A DNA stretch of 64,000 nucleotides from a bacterium (GCA_020444475.1 JAHLKV010000002.1:620001-684000); one strand, 5' to 3'. Positions 25,958 to 35,775 are shown, counted from the stretch's first letter. The notes: generated by a model from the sequence alone, not told the origin. Made by a program: numbers and translations.

Positions 25958-26314
25958 ATGACTAAGAAGTTGGTACTTGGGATTGCGGCCCTGCTCTTGA
26001 TCGCAGGTTTTGCTGTTGACGCCGATGCTGGCTACTACTACAAGGAAATCACGTTCGTGAACACCAGCTCGCGGGTGCTGTATGTCTACGCGATGCAGGA
26101 CTACGACTGGAACGACGTGTGGTACTGTGGAAACCTGTACTACCAGGGCAAGCTCTATCCTGGTGAGAGTGTGACATATTACATCGACCAGGGCGAGGCG
26201 GCCTGGTTTACGTTCCACACCTCATTCGGATGCTGCAACTCGTGGACACGTTTCTGGAGCACGTACATCGACACCCAAGTCGAACCGTACGACGATTTCA
26301 TCTACATCTGGTAG
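25958..26314 (+). CDS. Small secreted aromatic-rich protein
   Basis: A 118-residue protein with a clear signal peptide (KKLVLGIAALLLIAGFAVDA, cleavage near the ADAG) and a short mature part very rich in Tyr and Trp (GYYYKEITFVN, YDDFIYIW at the end). Three mature Cys residues could form a disulfide. AAGGAG precedes ATG 25958 and a strong terminator follows, so it is a stand-alone unit. The 285-bp gap before it (25673-25957) shows no gene. Family and function are not recognised; an exported beta-sheet protein is likely. Confidence 0.75.
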   Translation: MTKKLVLGIAALLLIAGFAVDADAGYYYKEITFVNTSSRVLYVYAMQDYDWNDVWYCGNLYYQGKLYPGESVTYYIDQGEAAWFTFHTSFGCCNSWTRFWSTYIDTQVEPYDDFIYIW

Positions 26315-26360
26315 AAAAACCAGCGCCTGGCGACAGGTGCTTGGAGCGTAACACAAGAAA

Positions 26361-26392
26361 GGGCGAGGGCTCAACGAGTCCTCGCCTTTTTT
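26361..26392 (+). terminator. Rho-independent terminator
   Basis: Stem GGCGAGGGCT (26362-26371) and AGTCCTCGCC (26377-26386, one G-U pair) with a 5-base loop, followed by TTTTTT. It ends the small secreted protein transcript. Confidence 0.85.
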
Positions 26393-26572
26393 CTGTTCGA
26401 ACCTCCCCTCAGGCAAATCGAAGCGCGACCTCAGGACATCCTTTCGCAATTGATCTACCGGGATCTCCCTCAAGAAATCCGGATTGACGCCACGAACGCA
26501 CCAGACTATCTTTGAGAAAAGGGTGCGCTCATTCATGTGGACAATGCTCAGGGCTTTTTCGGGAGGGCCATT

Positions 26573-29500
26573 ATGTTCGATATTCTCGTTCGCCTTATGT
26601 CCCCTATTGGTCAGGATCGAACCAAAGAACCCGCGCAGCGCTTGAAACTGGTCGTGGTCACAGCTGCGGCGATTCTCTCGCCAGCGATGTTGCCGGCAGC
26701 TGTTGTGAAGGTGCCACAGGACTACCTTAATCTCCAAACCGCTATAGAGATGGCAAACAGCGGTGATACGGTCCTCGTAGCGCCTGGCCAGTACCGCGAT
26801 ACCGGGTTCGTTGGGATCCAGTTTCATGGTAAGAGCATCTCAGTGATCTCCGAAAAAGGACCTGACTCGACCATCATTCTCGCGACGGTGGATACGAGTG
26901 GGGGAGGTGAGTACCTTGTGGAGACACTCTGGATTCACGAAGGCGAGGACACGGCCGCACTATTGGAAGGCTTCACCTTGACGCGAATCGGAGACGAGGC
27001 ATACATGGGTGCTGGCATAAGAATCGAGAGTGCATCCCCTACCATCAGAAACTGCGTACTCTCGAACATGTATTCCGGAGGAGCGGTCTATATGAGTGCT
27101 GCGTCGCCACGGTTTGACAGCTGCACGTTCGTGGGTAACAGCACGGGCAACAGCGCGTATCGTGCGCTTTCAGCCCAGCAAGGTACGAGATCCCTCAGGG
27201 ACGGAGCAGCAATGTACTGCGGAGGAGGGTCCTCCCCGATGATTACGAATTGTAACTTTCTGAGCAACAGCACCGACGATCAGAATGGCGGTGCTGTGGC
27301 GAGCGTCGGGTCAGACCTATCCTTTGTGGATTGTAGTTTCGTGCGGAACAGGACCAGTAGTGACAATGAATGCAGGCAGGGTGGGGCCGTGTATCTGTCA
27401 GGGGGGTCAACCGGTTCATTCCTTCGATGTACCATTCGTGCAAATGGCACAAGAGGAAGTGGGGCAGCAATAGCCTTGATTGCATCTACCGCGACACTTG
27501 ATACATGTATTCTTGACAGTAATAGCATAGATGCTTGGGACGAAGACCCCTGCGTATCTTCCAGCGGTGGGGCGATTTTCTGTTCCGAAGCGGGTGTGCA
27601 GTTGAACAACTGCACGATAATTCGCAACTCAGTGTCGACTGCCTCTGAATACGACTACAGTGGCGACGGATCCGCAATCATGGCGGTGGCCGGCTCCGAT
27701 GTAGTGATTCAGGAGAGCATAGTCGCATACAATGGCTTCAGTGGTTCTGCGCTGTCGTGTCGAGACTCCAGTTTAATCACCGTCTCCTGTTCTGACGTGT
27801 ACGCAAATGTTCCGTCAGATTGGTCCAGCAACCTCTCCACCCAAACCACGCAAGCTGGGAATTTCTCGTCTAATCCGGAATTCTGTGACATCAAAGCAGG
27901 GGATCTGAGTGTGAGTCTAAGATCAAAATGTGCTCCACCTAACAATTCTTGTGGGGTTCAGATTGGCGCTGAGATCACAACCTGCGACTCGTCAATGAGT
28001 ACCCCCCTACGCTTGACAGCAACCTCACCGGCATCCTGGGCGATCTTGGAATCCCGCTATCTCGATGTCTCTGCAACCTTCGATCAGTCTGTTCTCAATC
28101 GCTCGGTCAACAAGTTTACCTTTGTGTTGTCTGGCACGTTTGGGCGAAGAATTAGGGGATCCATTCAATACCAACCATCCGTTCGAGCCGTTAGTTTTGC
28201 TTCAGATCGATCGGTGGGAGTGGGGGAGCTGTTGAACGCAACGCTTTCTGAGACAATACTCTCTGAGGACTATACGAAGCTGAATGGTGGCTACGCATGG
28301 TCGTTTGTAACTCCAGTTCGGCGGAGCTATGGGGTATCCCTAATCACAGATACGAATATCGTCGCGCCGTACAGCAGTTCTCCGTTCGACTTTGAGACCA
28401 CACCAGTGGCAGCTTATTTAGATGGGGATAGTGATCTCGACATCGTTGTACCGTGTTTCCGTCTCGACTCCCTCTTCGCGATCATGATGGGTGCAAACGG
28501 GAACGTAGACAGAGTGCTATCGTTGCCATCTATTCCCGACCCTGTTTCAGTAGCAGCTGCGGATCTTGATGCTGACGGAACCACCGATCTCGTGGTGGTA
28601 GGTGCCGGATCTGACAGTCTTTGTATGCTCTACCTGGCGGAAGCGAGTGGCAACCTGGATGATTTTGTCTGCTATACTGCGGTACGTTCACCCTACTCCT
28701 CACCACGACCAAGCCTGACAATCGGCGATCTGAACTCTGATGGGAACCCAGACATTGTTACGAACTCAGACTCCGGTTTCTGCGTCCTGCTGAATACGGG
28801 AAACCGCACTTTTGACACGGCGCGTCACCACAGGGTGTCGACCGATGTTTACGCCGCGAGTATCTGCGATTTCACTATGGATGGCATCCCAGACGTTGTC
28901 ATCCTCAGCTATGAAAGCCTTCTCATCTATCAAGGTATTGGCAACGGCTCCCTTGTCTTAGATACCACGATAGCTGTCGAGTGCACCGGGTCAGCACTGG
29001 CTGTTGCCGATTTTACCGGAGACGGCGCCCCCGATATCGCGTTTGTCCAATCTTCGTCCGAGAGTACGATTGGAGTAGTACCAAACGATGGCGTCGGCCA
29101 CTTGCTGGCTCCAAGGGAGTACTCGATCTCATCTCTCTATCCATCGGATCTCGTTCTTGGAGTCGGAGACATGGACGGAGACGAAGATCTGGACCTTCTC
29201 GTGCCTTCCGGTAGTGACGGAGTTGTTGTTGCCTTTAACAACGGAGGAGGTTCGTTTGATAAAATGTCCGAATTGGGCTCCCCGGCCGTTTTCCAATTTG
29301 GATTGTGCGTTTGGGATTACGATGGGGATTCGGATCTCGATGTTTGTACCGTTCACGGGCTGGACGAGGTGCGATTCTATGAAAACAGGCCAGTCTTAAC
29401 CGGATTGCGGTTGATGGGTCCTGACTTCGAGATAACATCTGGTGATACAGTTGCGCTAACGGTCTTAGGCGAGTTTGGAGGGGATTCCACCGTCTCTCTT

Positions 29501-31294
29501 GCAGGCGGAGTGCTTTGGCGGAGTCGCAATCATTTCGTAGCTGATTTCGCTGACGAAGACGTAGGTCTGCTGATAGCCAACGGTCCTGGCGTCTGCACCG
29601 TTAGTGTCGCTATGGATGTTTTTGCAGATACTAGTGAGGTAGTGGTTCGGCCACGAATAACGCCGATTCCAAGTGATAGTACATGGCCCGAGCAACAGCC
29701 CTGTACCCTCACGGTGTGGATCGGAAACGATCCGGACTCGGTATTCCTCCAATATGCACCGGGTGGCCTGCTATCGCTGCAGGGGGGAAAGACCACTTCA
29801 AGAGTGCGTATGCGATCATTGGGTGATTCGTTGTACGCCGGAGAACTTCCGGCAGGTGCGTTGGTAATTCGTGGAGTGCAATACGGGTTCGAGGCGTGGG
29901 AAAACGGTATCCAGGGAGTAGTCCTTGCTGACTCGCTGGGAAACCCTCTTCTCCTCCGTGCCCAATTGGCGGACCTCGCTCTTCCAGTTCTGCCGGCCGG
30001 AGTGTTTCGCATGGTTGGTTTTCCTCTGGAGTTGAACCCCAGCGAATTTGATAGTGTGTTTACCGATGATCTGGATGATCCTTTGGGCAACGATTGGCGA
30101 GTGGGAAGATGGGATCCTGTCTTGGGTGGCTATAAGAGAGACTCTGAAGTCGGTCCTATCACCAGTGGCAGAGCTTACTGGGTACTTTCCGCTTCGGAAG
30201 ATACAATTGACTGCAGCGGTGCTACTCGGTCGGTAGATACCATAATCGACTCGGTGCCCTATGCGACATTGGTGCTCCAGTCCGGATGGAACCAGATCGC
30301 CAACCCGTATGCATTCCCCATTTTGTGGAATGATTGCAAGCAGGATATCCCGAATACGATTGATGATTCGCTCTGGGTGTATGTATCCGGTGTCGCCGAT
30401 GCAATATACAAGCACAGCGACACTCTCAAACCGTATGTGGGGTACTGGGCATACAACGAAACCGCGACCGACCGTCGATTATTTGTACCTTTCGTTGAGG
30501 CCAGTTTGATGACAAGTAAGACACGGACAATTGATGAACATGGGTCTCCACCAGGACTGCGTCTGCGGCTGTTGACCTCTGATAGACGCACAAGCAGTTG
30601 CTTCCTTGGCTTCTCATCTGGTGCCAGCGTGACTCTTGATGATCTGGACTACTTCAAGCCCCCCGGCATCGGCAGATATGTCTCGCTAACTTCCATGGTG
30701 CTCGATGACCAAGAGCGCTTTCATTATTGTGCCGGCGACATTAGAGAAGTGCCCGTGGGGTGCTCTAAGTACCAACTGGCCGTGGAGAGCAGTGTGCCAA
30801 CGCCTGCAACACTCTCCGCTGAGGGTGCGGACTTGAACGCGGACAACCTAAGGGTAGTGCTACGGGATCCCCTGACCAACAAGACTTACAATCTGGTAGG
30901 ATCGCGACCCCTCGTGCTTCCACGCATCGTCGACTCTTCTACGGCGATATACGAGCTACTTGTTGGAGACTCTACTTGTTTGAACTCGAATATGGCAGAT
31001 GGATCGCTGATGCCTGAGCGCTTCTATATGGCACACAATTACCCAAATCCGTTCAACAACTCAACACTGATCGAGTATGGGTTACCAACCAGTTCACCAG
31101 TGAAGGTAAGTGTTATCAACATTCTCGGTCAGGAAGTCCGTCGGCTCGTGGATGAAGATAGGCCGGCGGGTCGTTACATCGTCGAGTGGAATGGTAAGGA
31201 CGATCGTGGTAACACCGTTGCGAGTGGAGTCTACTTTATGAGATTTGTCGCGGGTGAGTTCGCGCAGTCGCACAAGGCGATTCTATTGAAATAA
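26573..31294 (+). CDS. Giant T9SS-secreted beta-helix/VCBS-repeat protein
   Basis: A 1573-residue cell-surface protein. An N-terminal hydrophobic segment (LVVVTAAAILSPAMLPAA) serves as the signal. Residues about 40-470 form a right-handed parallel beta-helix with many Cys and Ser (NCNFLSNSTDDQNGGAVASV). Residues about 590-950 contain FG-GAP/VCBS-like repeats (DLNSDGNPDIV, DMDGDEDLDLLVP, DYDGDSDLDVC) with Ca2+-type DxDxDxD loops. The last 85 residues are a T9SS type A sorting domain (NYPNPFN, LGQEVRRL, SGVYFMRF). ATG 26573 has GGGAGGG upstream. It probably acts in adhesion or surface binding; a substrate is not evident. Confidence 0.85.
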   Translation: MFDILVRLMSPIGQDRTKEPAQRLKLVVVTAAAILSPAMLPAAVVKVPQDYLNLQTAIEMANSGDTVLVAPGQYRDTGFVGIQFHGKSISVISEKGPDSTIILATVDTSGGGEYLVETLWIHEGEDTAALLEGFTLTRIGDEAYMGAGIRIESASPTIRNCVLSNMYSGGAVYMSAASPRFDSCTFVGNSTGNSAYRALSAQQGTRSLRDGAAMYCGGGSSPMITNCNFLSNSTDDQNGGAVASVGSDLSFVDCSFVRNRTSSDNECRQGGAVYLSGGSTGSFLRCTIRANGTRGSGAAIALIASTATLDTCILDSNSIDAWDEDPCVSSSGGAIFCSEAGVQLNNCTIIRNSVSTASEYDYSGDGSAIMAVAGSDVVIQESIVAYNGFSGSALSCRDSSLITVSCSDVYANVPSDWSSNLSTQTTQAGNFSSNPEFCDIKAGDLSVSLRSKCAPPNNSCGVQIGAEITTCDSSMSTPLRLTATSPASWAILESRYLDVSATFDQSVLNRSVNKFTFVLSGTFGRRIRGSIQYQPSVRAVSFASDRSVGVGELLNATLSETILSEDYTKLNGGYAWSFVTPVRRSYGVSLITDTNIVAPYSSSPFDFETTPVAAYLDGDSDLDIVVPCFRLDSLFAIMMGANGNVDRVLSLPSIPDPVSVAAADLDADGTTDLVVVGAGSDSLCMLYLAEASGNLDDFVCYTAVRSPYSSPRPSLTIGDLNSDGNPDIVTNSDSGFCVLLNTGNRTFDTARHHRVSTDVYAASICDFTMDGIPDVVILSYESLLIYQGIGNGSLVLDTTIAVECTGSALAVADFTGDGAPDIAFVQSSSESTIGVVPNDGVGHLLAPREYSISSLYPSDLVLGVGDMDGDEDLDLLVPSGSDGVVVAFNNGGGSFDKMSELGSPAVFQFGLCVWDYDGDSDLDVCTVHGLDEVRFYENRPVLTGLRLMGPDFEITSGDTVALTVLGEFGGDSTVSLAGGVLWRSRNHFVADFADEDVGLLIANGPGVCTVSVAMDVFADTSEVVVRPRITPIPSDSTWPEQQPCTLTVWIGNDPDSVFLQYAPGGLLSLQGGKTTSRVRMRSLGDSLYAGELPAGALVIRGVQYGFEAWENGIQGVVLADSLGNPLLLRAQLADLALPVLPAGVFRMVGFPLELNPSEFDSVFTDDLDDPLGNDWRVGRWDPVLGGYKRDSEVGPITSGRAYWVLSASEDTIDCSGATRSVDTIIDSVPYATLVLQSGWNQIANPYAFPILWNDCKQDIPNTIDDSLWVYVSGVADAIYKHSDTLKPYVGYWAYNETATDRRLFVPFVEASLMTSKTRTIDEHGSPPGLRLRLLTSDRRTSSCFLGFSSGASVTLDDLDYFKPPGIGRYVSLTSMVLDDQERFHYCAGDIREVPVGCSKYQLAVESSVPTPATLSAEGADLNADNLRVVLRDPLTNKTYNLVGSRPLVLPRIVDSSTAIYELLVGDSTCLNSNMADGSLMPERFYMAHNYPNPFNNSTLIEYGLPTSSPVKVSVINILGQEVRRLVDEDRPAGRYIVEWNGKDDRGNTVASGVYFMRFVAGEFAQSHKAILLK

Positions 31295-31369
31295 GCCTGC
31301 CGGCCAGCGCAGCGGTAAGAGGGACAACCCTTGCCACTCGTAGCCATGGGAAGAGGGAATAAGGGGAAG

Positions 31370-32011
31370 TCAGTTCCCGGGCGGCCCTGGAAAATCGGGT
31401 GTCGTTGCCGTGCCCTGATCGTCCGCGGGGTCAGTCTTCGTCAACAACCAGATGGTAACGCCTATCGCCGCGGAACCTGCCGCCGCCAGTACGTAACGCA
31501 GAAAACCTCGTGATGACTGCGAAAGGGAATCGGCTTGCAGCGAGATAGCTGCCAGTGAGTCTTGACGCGCTTGATCCCTTTCCTCTCGCACCCGCTCGCG
31601 CGCATCCTCGAGCCAAATCCTCAATAGTTCCTCGTTGATCGCCAGAGGACCCGTCCATAGTGAATCCAGTCGGATGGCGTTGACAAGTTCCTGCTGCACG
31701 ACGATTTTCCTCACTGGAAAACTTCTGCTGCCTTCATCCGAGAAGTAGATGGCGGCCAGCAGTCCGTGTGCGTCTGCTGCAACATTGTCTTGAATGCCCT
31801 CGATATCGAGTAACGCCAGCAATTCTTCCCTGGCACAGTCATAGTCGAGCTTTCCAAACGAGGAGCGGGCGCTTTCCAGGGTTGGATTCTGTCTGTCGAA
31901 CGTGCAGTTGTTAGCCTGAGCAATGGCAAGAGAAGAAGTGATCGACCAGACGAAAAGCCACAGGGCGACATATAGGCGCAGACCACGCCAAACTGGACTA
32001 TGTGATTTCAT
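31370..32011 (-). CDS. Exported protein with C-terminal membrane anchor, CHAT partner
   Basis: A 213-residue protein with a signal peptide (YVALWLFVWSITSSLAIAQA), a helical TPR-like middle (KLDYDCAREELLALLD) and a charged helix (EDARERVREERDQARQDSLA). A C-terminal membrane helix (YVLAAAGSAAIGVTIWLL) comes before a short polar tail. It lies 24 bp after the CHAT protease gene on the same strand, so the two are probably one operon. It may relay an envelope signal to the CHAT protein; no family is named. The 75-bp gap to the convergent T9SS gene shows no clear terminator. Confidence 0.65.
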   Translation of the reverse strand: MKSHSPVWRGLRLYVALWLFVWSITSSLAIAQANNCTFDRQNPTLESARSSFGKLDYDCAREELLALLDIEGIQDNVAADAHGLLAAIYFSDEGSRSFPVRKIVVQQELVNAIRLDSLWTGPLAINEELLRIWLEDARERVREERDQARQDSLAAISLQADSLSQSSRGFLRYVLAAAGSAAIGVTIWLLTKTDPADDQGTATTPDFPGPPGN

Positions 32012-32035
32012 GATTGGAAGCCTCCCATGCCACGC

Positions 32036-34414
32036 TCACCAATACAGTAAGATATCAATCTGCGGCGGTTTCCGCCAGAGTGGATTGGCTAAATCGACTA
32101 TGGTGTCCCTGGGGGTAAGTACCTTTCTGAAATCCGGAGATTTCGGAAACAGGGCGACAGAATCAGCAGGGGTGATGTTTCCGTCGGCTGTCTGAACCTG
32201 AAACCGTATGTCCCACTTGCCCCTCTGCAGTGTGATGCCCCAGATTGGAAATGTATAGTATGTACGCCTCTTGCCATTTATTGACAGAATTGCCGAGTTG
32301 TTGCCAAGCTGTGGGGGATCCCCTCCAATGACTACGCGCACAGTATCGACCTCTCCAGGCTCCGGCGCCAGAGCGTACTGCTTGACGTCGTTCGCGGTTA
32401 GTCGGACCACCTCTTCGAGGATTGGATAGTCCGGGTGGACTATCTGAATCCGATAGCTGCCGGTGTCCAGAGTGATTGGCTCGCCAATACTTCGACGTAT
32501 ACCGCCGACGAACAGCCTTGCGTTTGCGACGGGGTCTACGTTCACTGTCAGGTTCGCTGTCTGAATCCTGACCGGTGGCGGTATGGGCGGCGGTTTCTCT
32601 CGTTCTGTCTCCACTTTGTCCGGAACCACGAAAGTTGTCTGCGTCGAATCTTGAGAGAGCCAACCTCCCCTGACCGAGTAGAGGACCACCCTATTCCTAC
32701 TGCCCGGAGACAAGTCATGGTAGTAGATCTCACTCATCCAGAGGGCACTGGTTGTTGGAGATAGACTTTGTTCCAAGGTCACCTTCCCGGACCCCCGTTC
32801 GCCCTTAAGAACCTTCAACAAGTACGCATCTACGGGTAAGCTTGGCTTCCTCCAGAAGATCCCGATCGAATCTTTCGCACTAGACACGGAGTCTATGGCA
32901 GGCGGACGCAGCCGCGTGTCAATGCTCGATGCATCGGTGAAAACAGACGGTTTTCCAGCGCGGAGGGTAGCAAATGAAACACTTACGGAATCTGTATTCG
33001 GCGGAAACTCCGTCTGGTAGGCGCGCCGATCCTCCGACACGGTATCTATCCACGATCGGTGCGTTCCATCTGCCATGAAGCAAGTAGATGAGACGAGCAT
33101 AGCGTCTGCGAACTTCGCAGCGTGGTAGGTACGATGAACGAGCAAGGTAGATGATTGGAACGATGAACTGGTGTACTTGGGTGGTTCCGGAGGGAAGAGC
33201 CCGATTACCCAACTGGCTATCGGTCCCCAATAGCTGACGGCCAGTGTGGCGAGTAGTACTATTGCCAACACGACGCCGACGATTCCTGACAGACGTGACT
33301 TCTCCTTGCGACGAAACAGAATCCCGTCACGAGAACGCATGTAGAGGACCGGTGTGCCCCACTCGAGCCCATCAGTCCATCGCGTTCGAAGCGCGTGCCG
33401 AGCATTTGCAGCGGCTATATCGACCGGTTGTCTTTCAGAGACGGCAGTATAGAAGGTGTGCGCCAGGACCGAGGCTGCCTGATCGGATACATCGTTGTTC
33501 ATCGCCAGCACTGCCGGGATCCCCTCCCGTACCAGGGTCTGAGCTAATCCAACAGCTGACTCCGAAGGGGGGATGACGGCTCCCTTACAGGCATTGAGAA
33601 AGACCAGTCTCAAGGATGCGCTTCTTCCCACTACACGTGCCAGATCACGAGCGCCCACACGAGATAACTGATCAGATTCCCCCCGCATCAGAAGAAAGCC
33701 GTCGCCTGTGGCTCTGTCGATATCGCCGTGTCCAATATAGTGAAGGACGTGGTAAGATCCGCTCGACATTACCTGCGACAGCGAAGCTATGGACGGCGAG
33801 TCCAGTCTGTCTAGTACTACCTTTCGTTCCTTCTGTGCCTGCGACAGGGAGCGCTGAATCAGATCCCACTCTCTATCCGACTCTAACTCCGCTGAGCCCG
33901 GCGGAAGCGATATCAACACCAGAATTTTGACGGCCCCGGAGACGGCGAGTGGCAAGGGAGGGTTCGGTGATGGCAGGTAACGAACGAGCGGAGTCCGAGT
34001 GGAAAGAGCGAGGTGATTCACACGTTCGTGATACAGGAACTCCCAGGGCATGTTCTCGAGTTCCGGAGTGTCCTCAAACCATAATCTGACGCGGACGTAT
34101 GACTCCGCCAGCCGGGCATCGCTCTCGCAAGCGAGGAAATTGGCGAGGATGTCTTCCTGAAACAGTGATCTGAACAGCCTCTGACCAATACTGGTCACCT
34201 CCGCAGAATCGGGCAGAACCATTGTGGCATCTCTAACTCTCAACAGAGCGAGACGCCTGATCTGGCCAAGTCTAATCAGATCTTCAGCGCTCAGCGGATT
34301 GGAGAAAGTCGAACGCACTTCACCACGCGGCGAGTCGGCTCTTACGATATAGCCCGAGGTGCTTTTCTGAAGGCTCAGATTGAAAAGAATGAAATTCGAC
34401 GCTTCAGCGGCCAT
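32036..34414 (-). CDS. Membrane-anchored CHAT-family protease with PEGA domain
   Basis: A 792-residue caspase-like (CHAT, clan CD) protein. The cytoplasmic N-terminal protease domain has the catalytic dyad His229 (HYIGHGD) and Cys276 (FLNACKGA). One membrane helix at about residues 375-400 is preceded by positive charges (RRKEKSR), so the protease faces the cytoplasm. The periplasmic part has a fibronectin-like segment (about 505-600) and a PEGA domain (about 625-700, ANLTVNVDPVANARLFVGG). CHAT proteases act in bacterial cell death and stress switches. It forms an operon with the small anchored protein downstream. The substrate is unknown; the anti-sigma protein of this island is one candidate. 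Confidence 0.82.
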   Translation of the reverse strand: MAAEASNFILFNLSLQKSTSGYIVRADSPRGEVRSTFSNPLSAEDLIRLGQIRRLALLRVRDATMVLPDSAEVTSIGQRLFRSLFQEDILANFLACESDARLAESYVRVRLWFEDTPELENMPWEFLYHERVNHLALSTRTPLVRYLPSPNPPLPLAVSGAVKILVLISLPPGSAELESDREWDLIQRSLSQAQKERKVVLDRLDSPSIASLSQVMSSGSYHVLHYIGHGDIDRATGDGFLLMRGESDQLSRVGARDLARVVGRSASLRLVFLNACKGAVIPPSESAVGLAQTLVREGIPAVLAMNNDVSDQAASVLAHTFYTAVSERQPVDIAAANARHALRTRWTDGLEWGTPVLYMRSRDGILFRRKEKSRLSGIVGVVLAIVLLATLAVSYWGPIASWVIGLFPPEPPKYTSSSFQSSTLLVHRTYHAAKFADAMLVSSTCFMADGTHRSWIDTVSEDRRAYQTEFPPNTDSVSVSFATLRAGKPSVFTDASSIDTRLRPPAIDSVSSAKDSIGIFWRKPSLPVDAYLLKVLKGERGSGKVTLEQSLSPTTSALWMSEIYYHDLSPGSRNRVVLYSVRGGWLSQDSTQTTFVVPDKVETEREKPPPIPPPVRIQTANLTVNVDPVANARLFVGGIRRSIGEPITLDTGSYRIQIVHPDYPILEEVVRLTANDVKQYALAPEPGEVDTVRVVIGGDPPQLGNNSAILSINGKRRTYYTFPIWGITLQRGKWDIRFQVQTADGNITPADSVALFPKSPDFRKVLTPRDTIVDLANPLWRKPPQIDILLYW

Positions 34415-34437
34415 GTTAAATACAGAGGGCGTTAGTA

Positions 34438-34455
34438 GTCAGTCTACGGACTGAC
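34438..34455. repeat. Perfect hairpin upstream of CHAT gene
   Basis: GTCAGTC-TACG-GACTGAC, a 7-bp stem with a 4-base loop, centred about 30 bases before the CHAT start codon. It could be an operator or an RNA hairpin in the leader. Confidence 0.5.
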
Positions 34456-34700
34456 CGTCACGCCCCTCCCTTGGTAGCCATCCCCGAACCAAGCTGGTTG
34501 GCGGCAAGCAACTGCTTTGGACGTTTTCGGATGCTGTGCAGCCCCGTGAGCTATCGGAAAGATAGCACACTGGAACACCAAGTCAAGTTGGCACACGTGC
34601 CAGTGACTCAGTTTGCCCGACCAGAACGTCCCCCGCTATCGCTTCAGGAATTCCGCTTCCTACTGACCCATCTATAACCCTGACCAATAAGGAGGTTGGT

Positions 34701-34970
34701 ATGGCTGCTGTTATGTTGGTCGCTGAGAACATTTGGAGTGTTCTGCTGGTCGTGGTCGCAGTCTGTGGAGTTGCACTTCCCGTCTGGTACTCTCTCGACT
34801 CCGAACGCGAACGTCTGGAGCGAGAGCGAGCTGGCGAGGAAAGCACCCAGCTCGAATCCGACCAGCTGGCGCTTCCGCGCAGTGCGCGATTCGGCGGCCG
34901 AATCGGAGACAGGACGTCAGGGCATACGTTCTTTGACGTCTGTCCCCGTCGCAAAGGCCGGCCAGAATAG
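34701..34970 (+). CDS. Small single-pass membrane protein, hypothetical
   Basis: An 89-residue open frame with a strong ribosome site (AAGGAGG five bases before ATG 34701). Residues about 12-30 form a membrane helix (WSVLLVVVAVCGVALPVWY), followed by a charged Arg/Glu segment and a polar tail. It lies between the CHAT unit and an outer-membrane barrel gene. A GGCCGGCCAG/CTGGCCGGCC hairpin (34956-34990) overlaps its end. Other frames are also open here, so its reality rests on the ribosome site and helix. Confidence 0.5.
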   Translation: MAAVMLVAENIWSVLLVVVAVCGVALPVWYSLDSERERLERERAGEESTQLESDQLALPRSARFGGRIGDRTSGHTFFDVCPRRKGRPE

Positions 34971-35047
34971 CTCTTTGGGCCTGGCCGGCCCCTTTGAAAT
35001 CCACGCTCAACTTGATGCATAATCACTAATCTCAAAGGAGACTCACC

Positions 35048-35641
35048 ATGCGTTACTTTTCTACTGCCTTTCTGTTGGCCGTGCTTGTCCTGTGCGGCCT
35101 GTCTGACGCTCGCGCTGATCGCGGGGGCCATGCTGAACTCTCACTCGCGGTCGGCGGAGCGATACCCGACGAGACATTTGGGGAATCTGCGTCCTCGGGC
35201 GCCGCCTTCGATGTCGGCTTCGGATTCTACCTTTCGCCAAACTTCCTGCTTGGGCTGGAAGTTGGTGGACGAGCCTACGAGCCTACCCGTGAGCTTCAGT
35301 CGCTGGCCATGTATCTGACCCAGGACCCGAATGCGGAGATTGGCATTTTCGCCTCTCACGTTTCCGTATTCACCAAGATCTTCTTCACGCCCCAGCCTGT
35401 CACCGGGTATATGAAACTTGGAATCGGCTCCGGGACGACAGAAGTATCCCTGTCTGCACGAGGTGTGGAGGAGTCAGAGAGTATATCTGACGTTACCTTC
35501 TCAATCGGTGTCGGAATTCAGGCTGATTTCAACGAGGTTCTCGGCGGTTTCTTCGAAGCCGGCTATCGCAGTCTGGCGAGCCAGGAGAACGAGGGACTGG
35601 CCAACACCGAGATTCAGGCCGGCATACAGATCAGACTGTGA
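35048..35641 (+). CDS. Outer-membrane beta-barrel protein
   Basis: A 197-residue exported protein. A signal peptide (STAFLLAVLVLCGLSDARA) is followed by alternating beta strands with Gly and aromatic residues (FDVGFGFYLSPNFLLGLEVG) and a C-terminal strand ending in IQIRL. The size fits an eight-stranded OmpA/OmpW-like barrel. AAAGGAG precedes ATG 35048 and a strong terminator follows at 35680. It is the last gene before the right end of the inferred element. The function (small porin or adhesin) is not resolved. Confidence 0.78.
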   Translation: MRYFSTAFLLAVLVLCGLSDARADRGGHAELSLAVGGAIPDETFGESASSGAAFDVGFGFYLSPNFLLGLEVGGRAYEPTRELQSLAMYLTQDPNAEIGIFASHVSVFTKIFFTPQPVTGYMKLGIGSGTTEVSLSARGVEESESISDVTFSIGVGIQADFNEVLGGFFEAGYRSLASQENEGLANTEIQAGIQIRL

Positions 35642-35679
35642 GGGGGGCACGCCGTTTCTGACCGAGCCGGTCAGAACGC

Positions 35680-35712
35680 AAGGCCCGTCGCAATTCGCGG
35701 CGGGCCTTTTTT
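35680..35712 (+). terminator. Rho-independent terminator
   Basis: 12-bp stem AAGGCCCGTCGC (35680-35691) with GCGGCGGGCCTT (one G-T pair), a 5-base loop and a run of six T. It ends the barrel gene transcript just inside the element end. Confidence 0.88.
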
Positions 35713-35775
35713 GTTGATATCGCAAGGTTGTCAGTAGGCTTTGGATCGGACAAACCACCAAGACGGCTTTCGAGT

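Noticed and set aside
25681-25965. A 94-codon frame before the small secreted protein
   Set aside because: No ribosome site or domain, and it overlaps the well-supported start at 25958.
24496-34414. A type III-E CRISPR-associated protease locus
   Set aside because: The CHAT and sigma genes recall it, but no Cas effector, repeat array or Csx30-like sequence can be seen.
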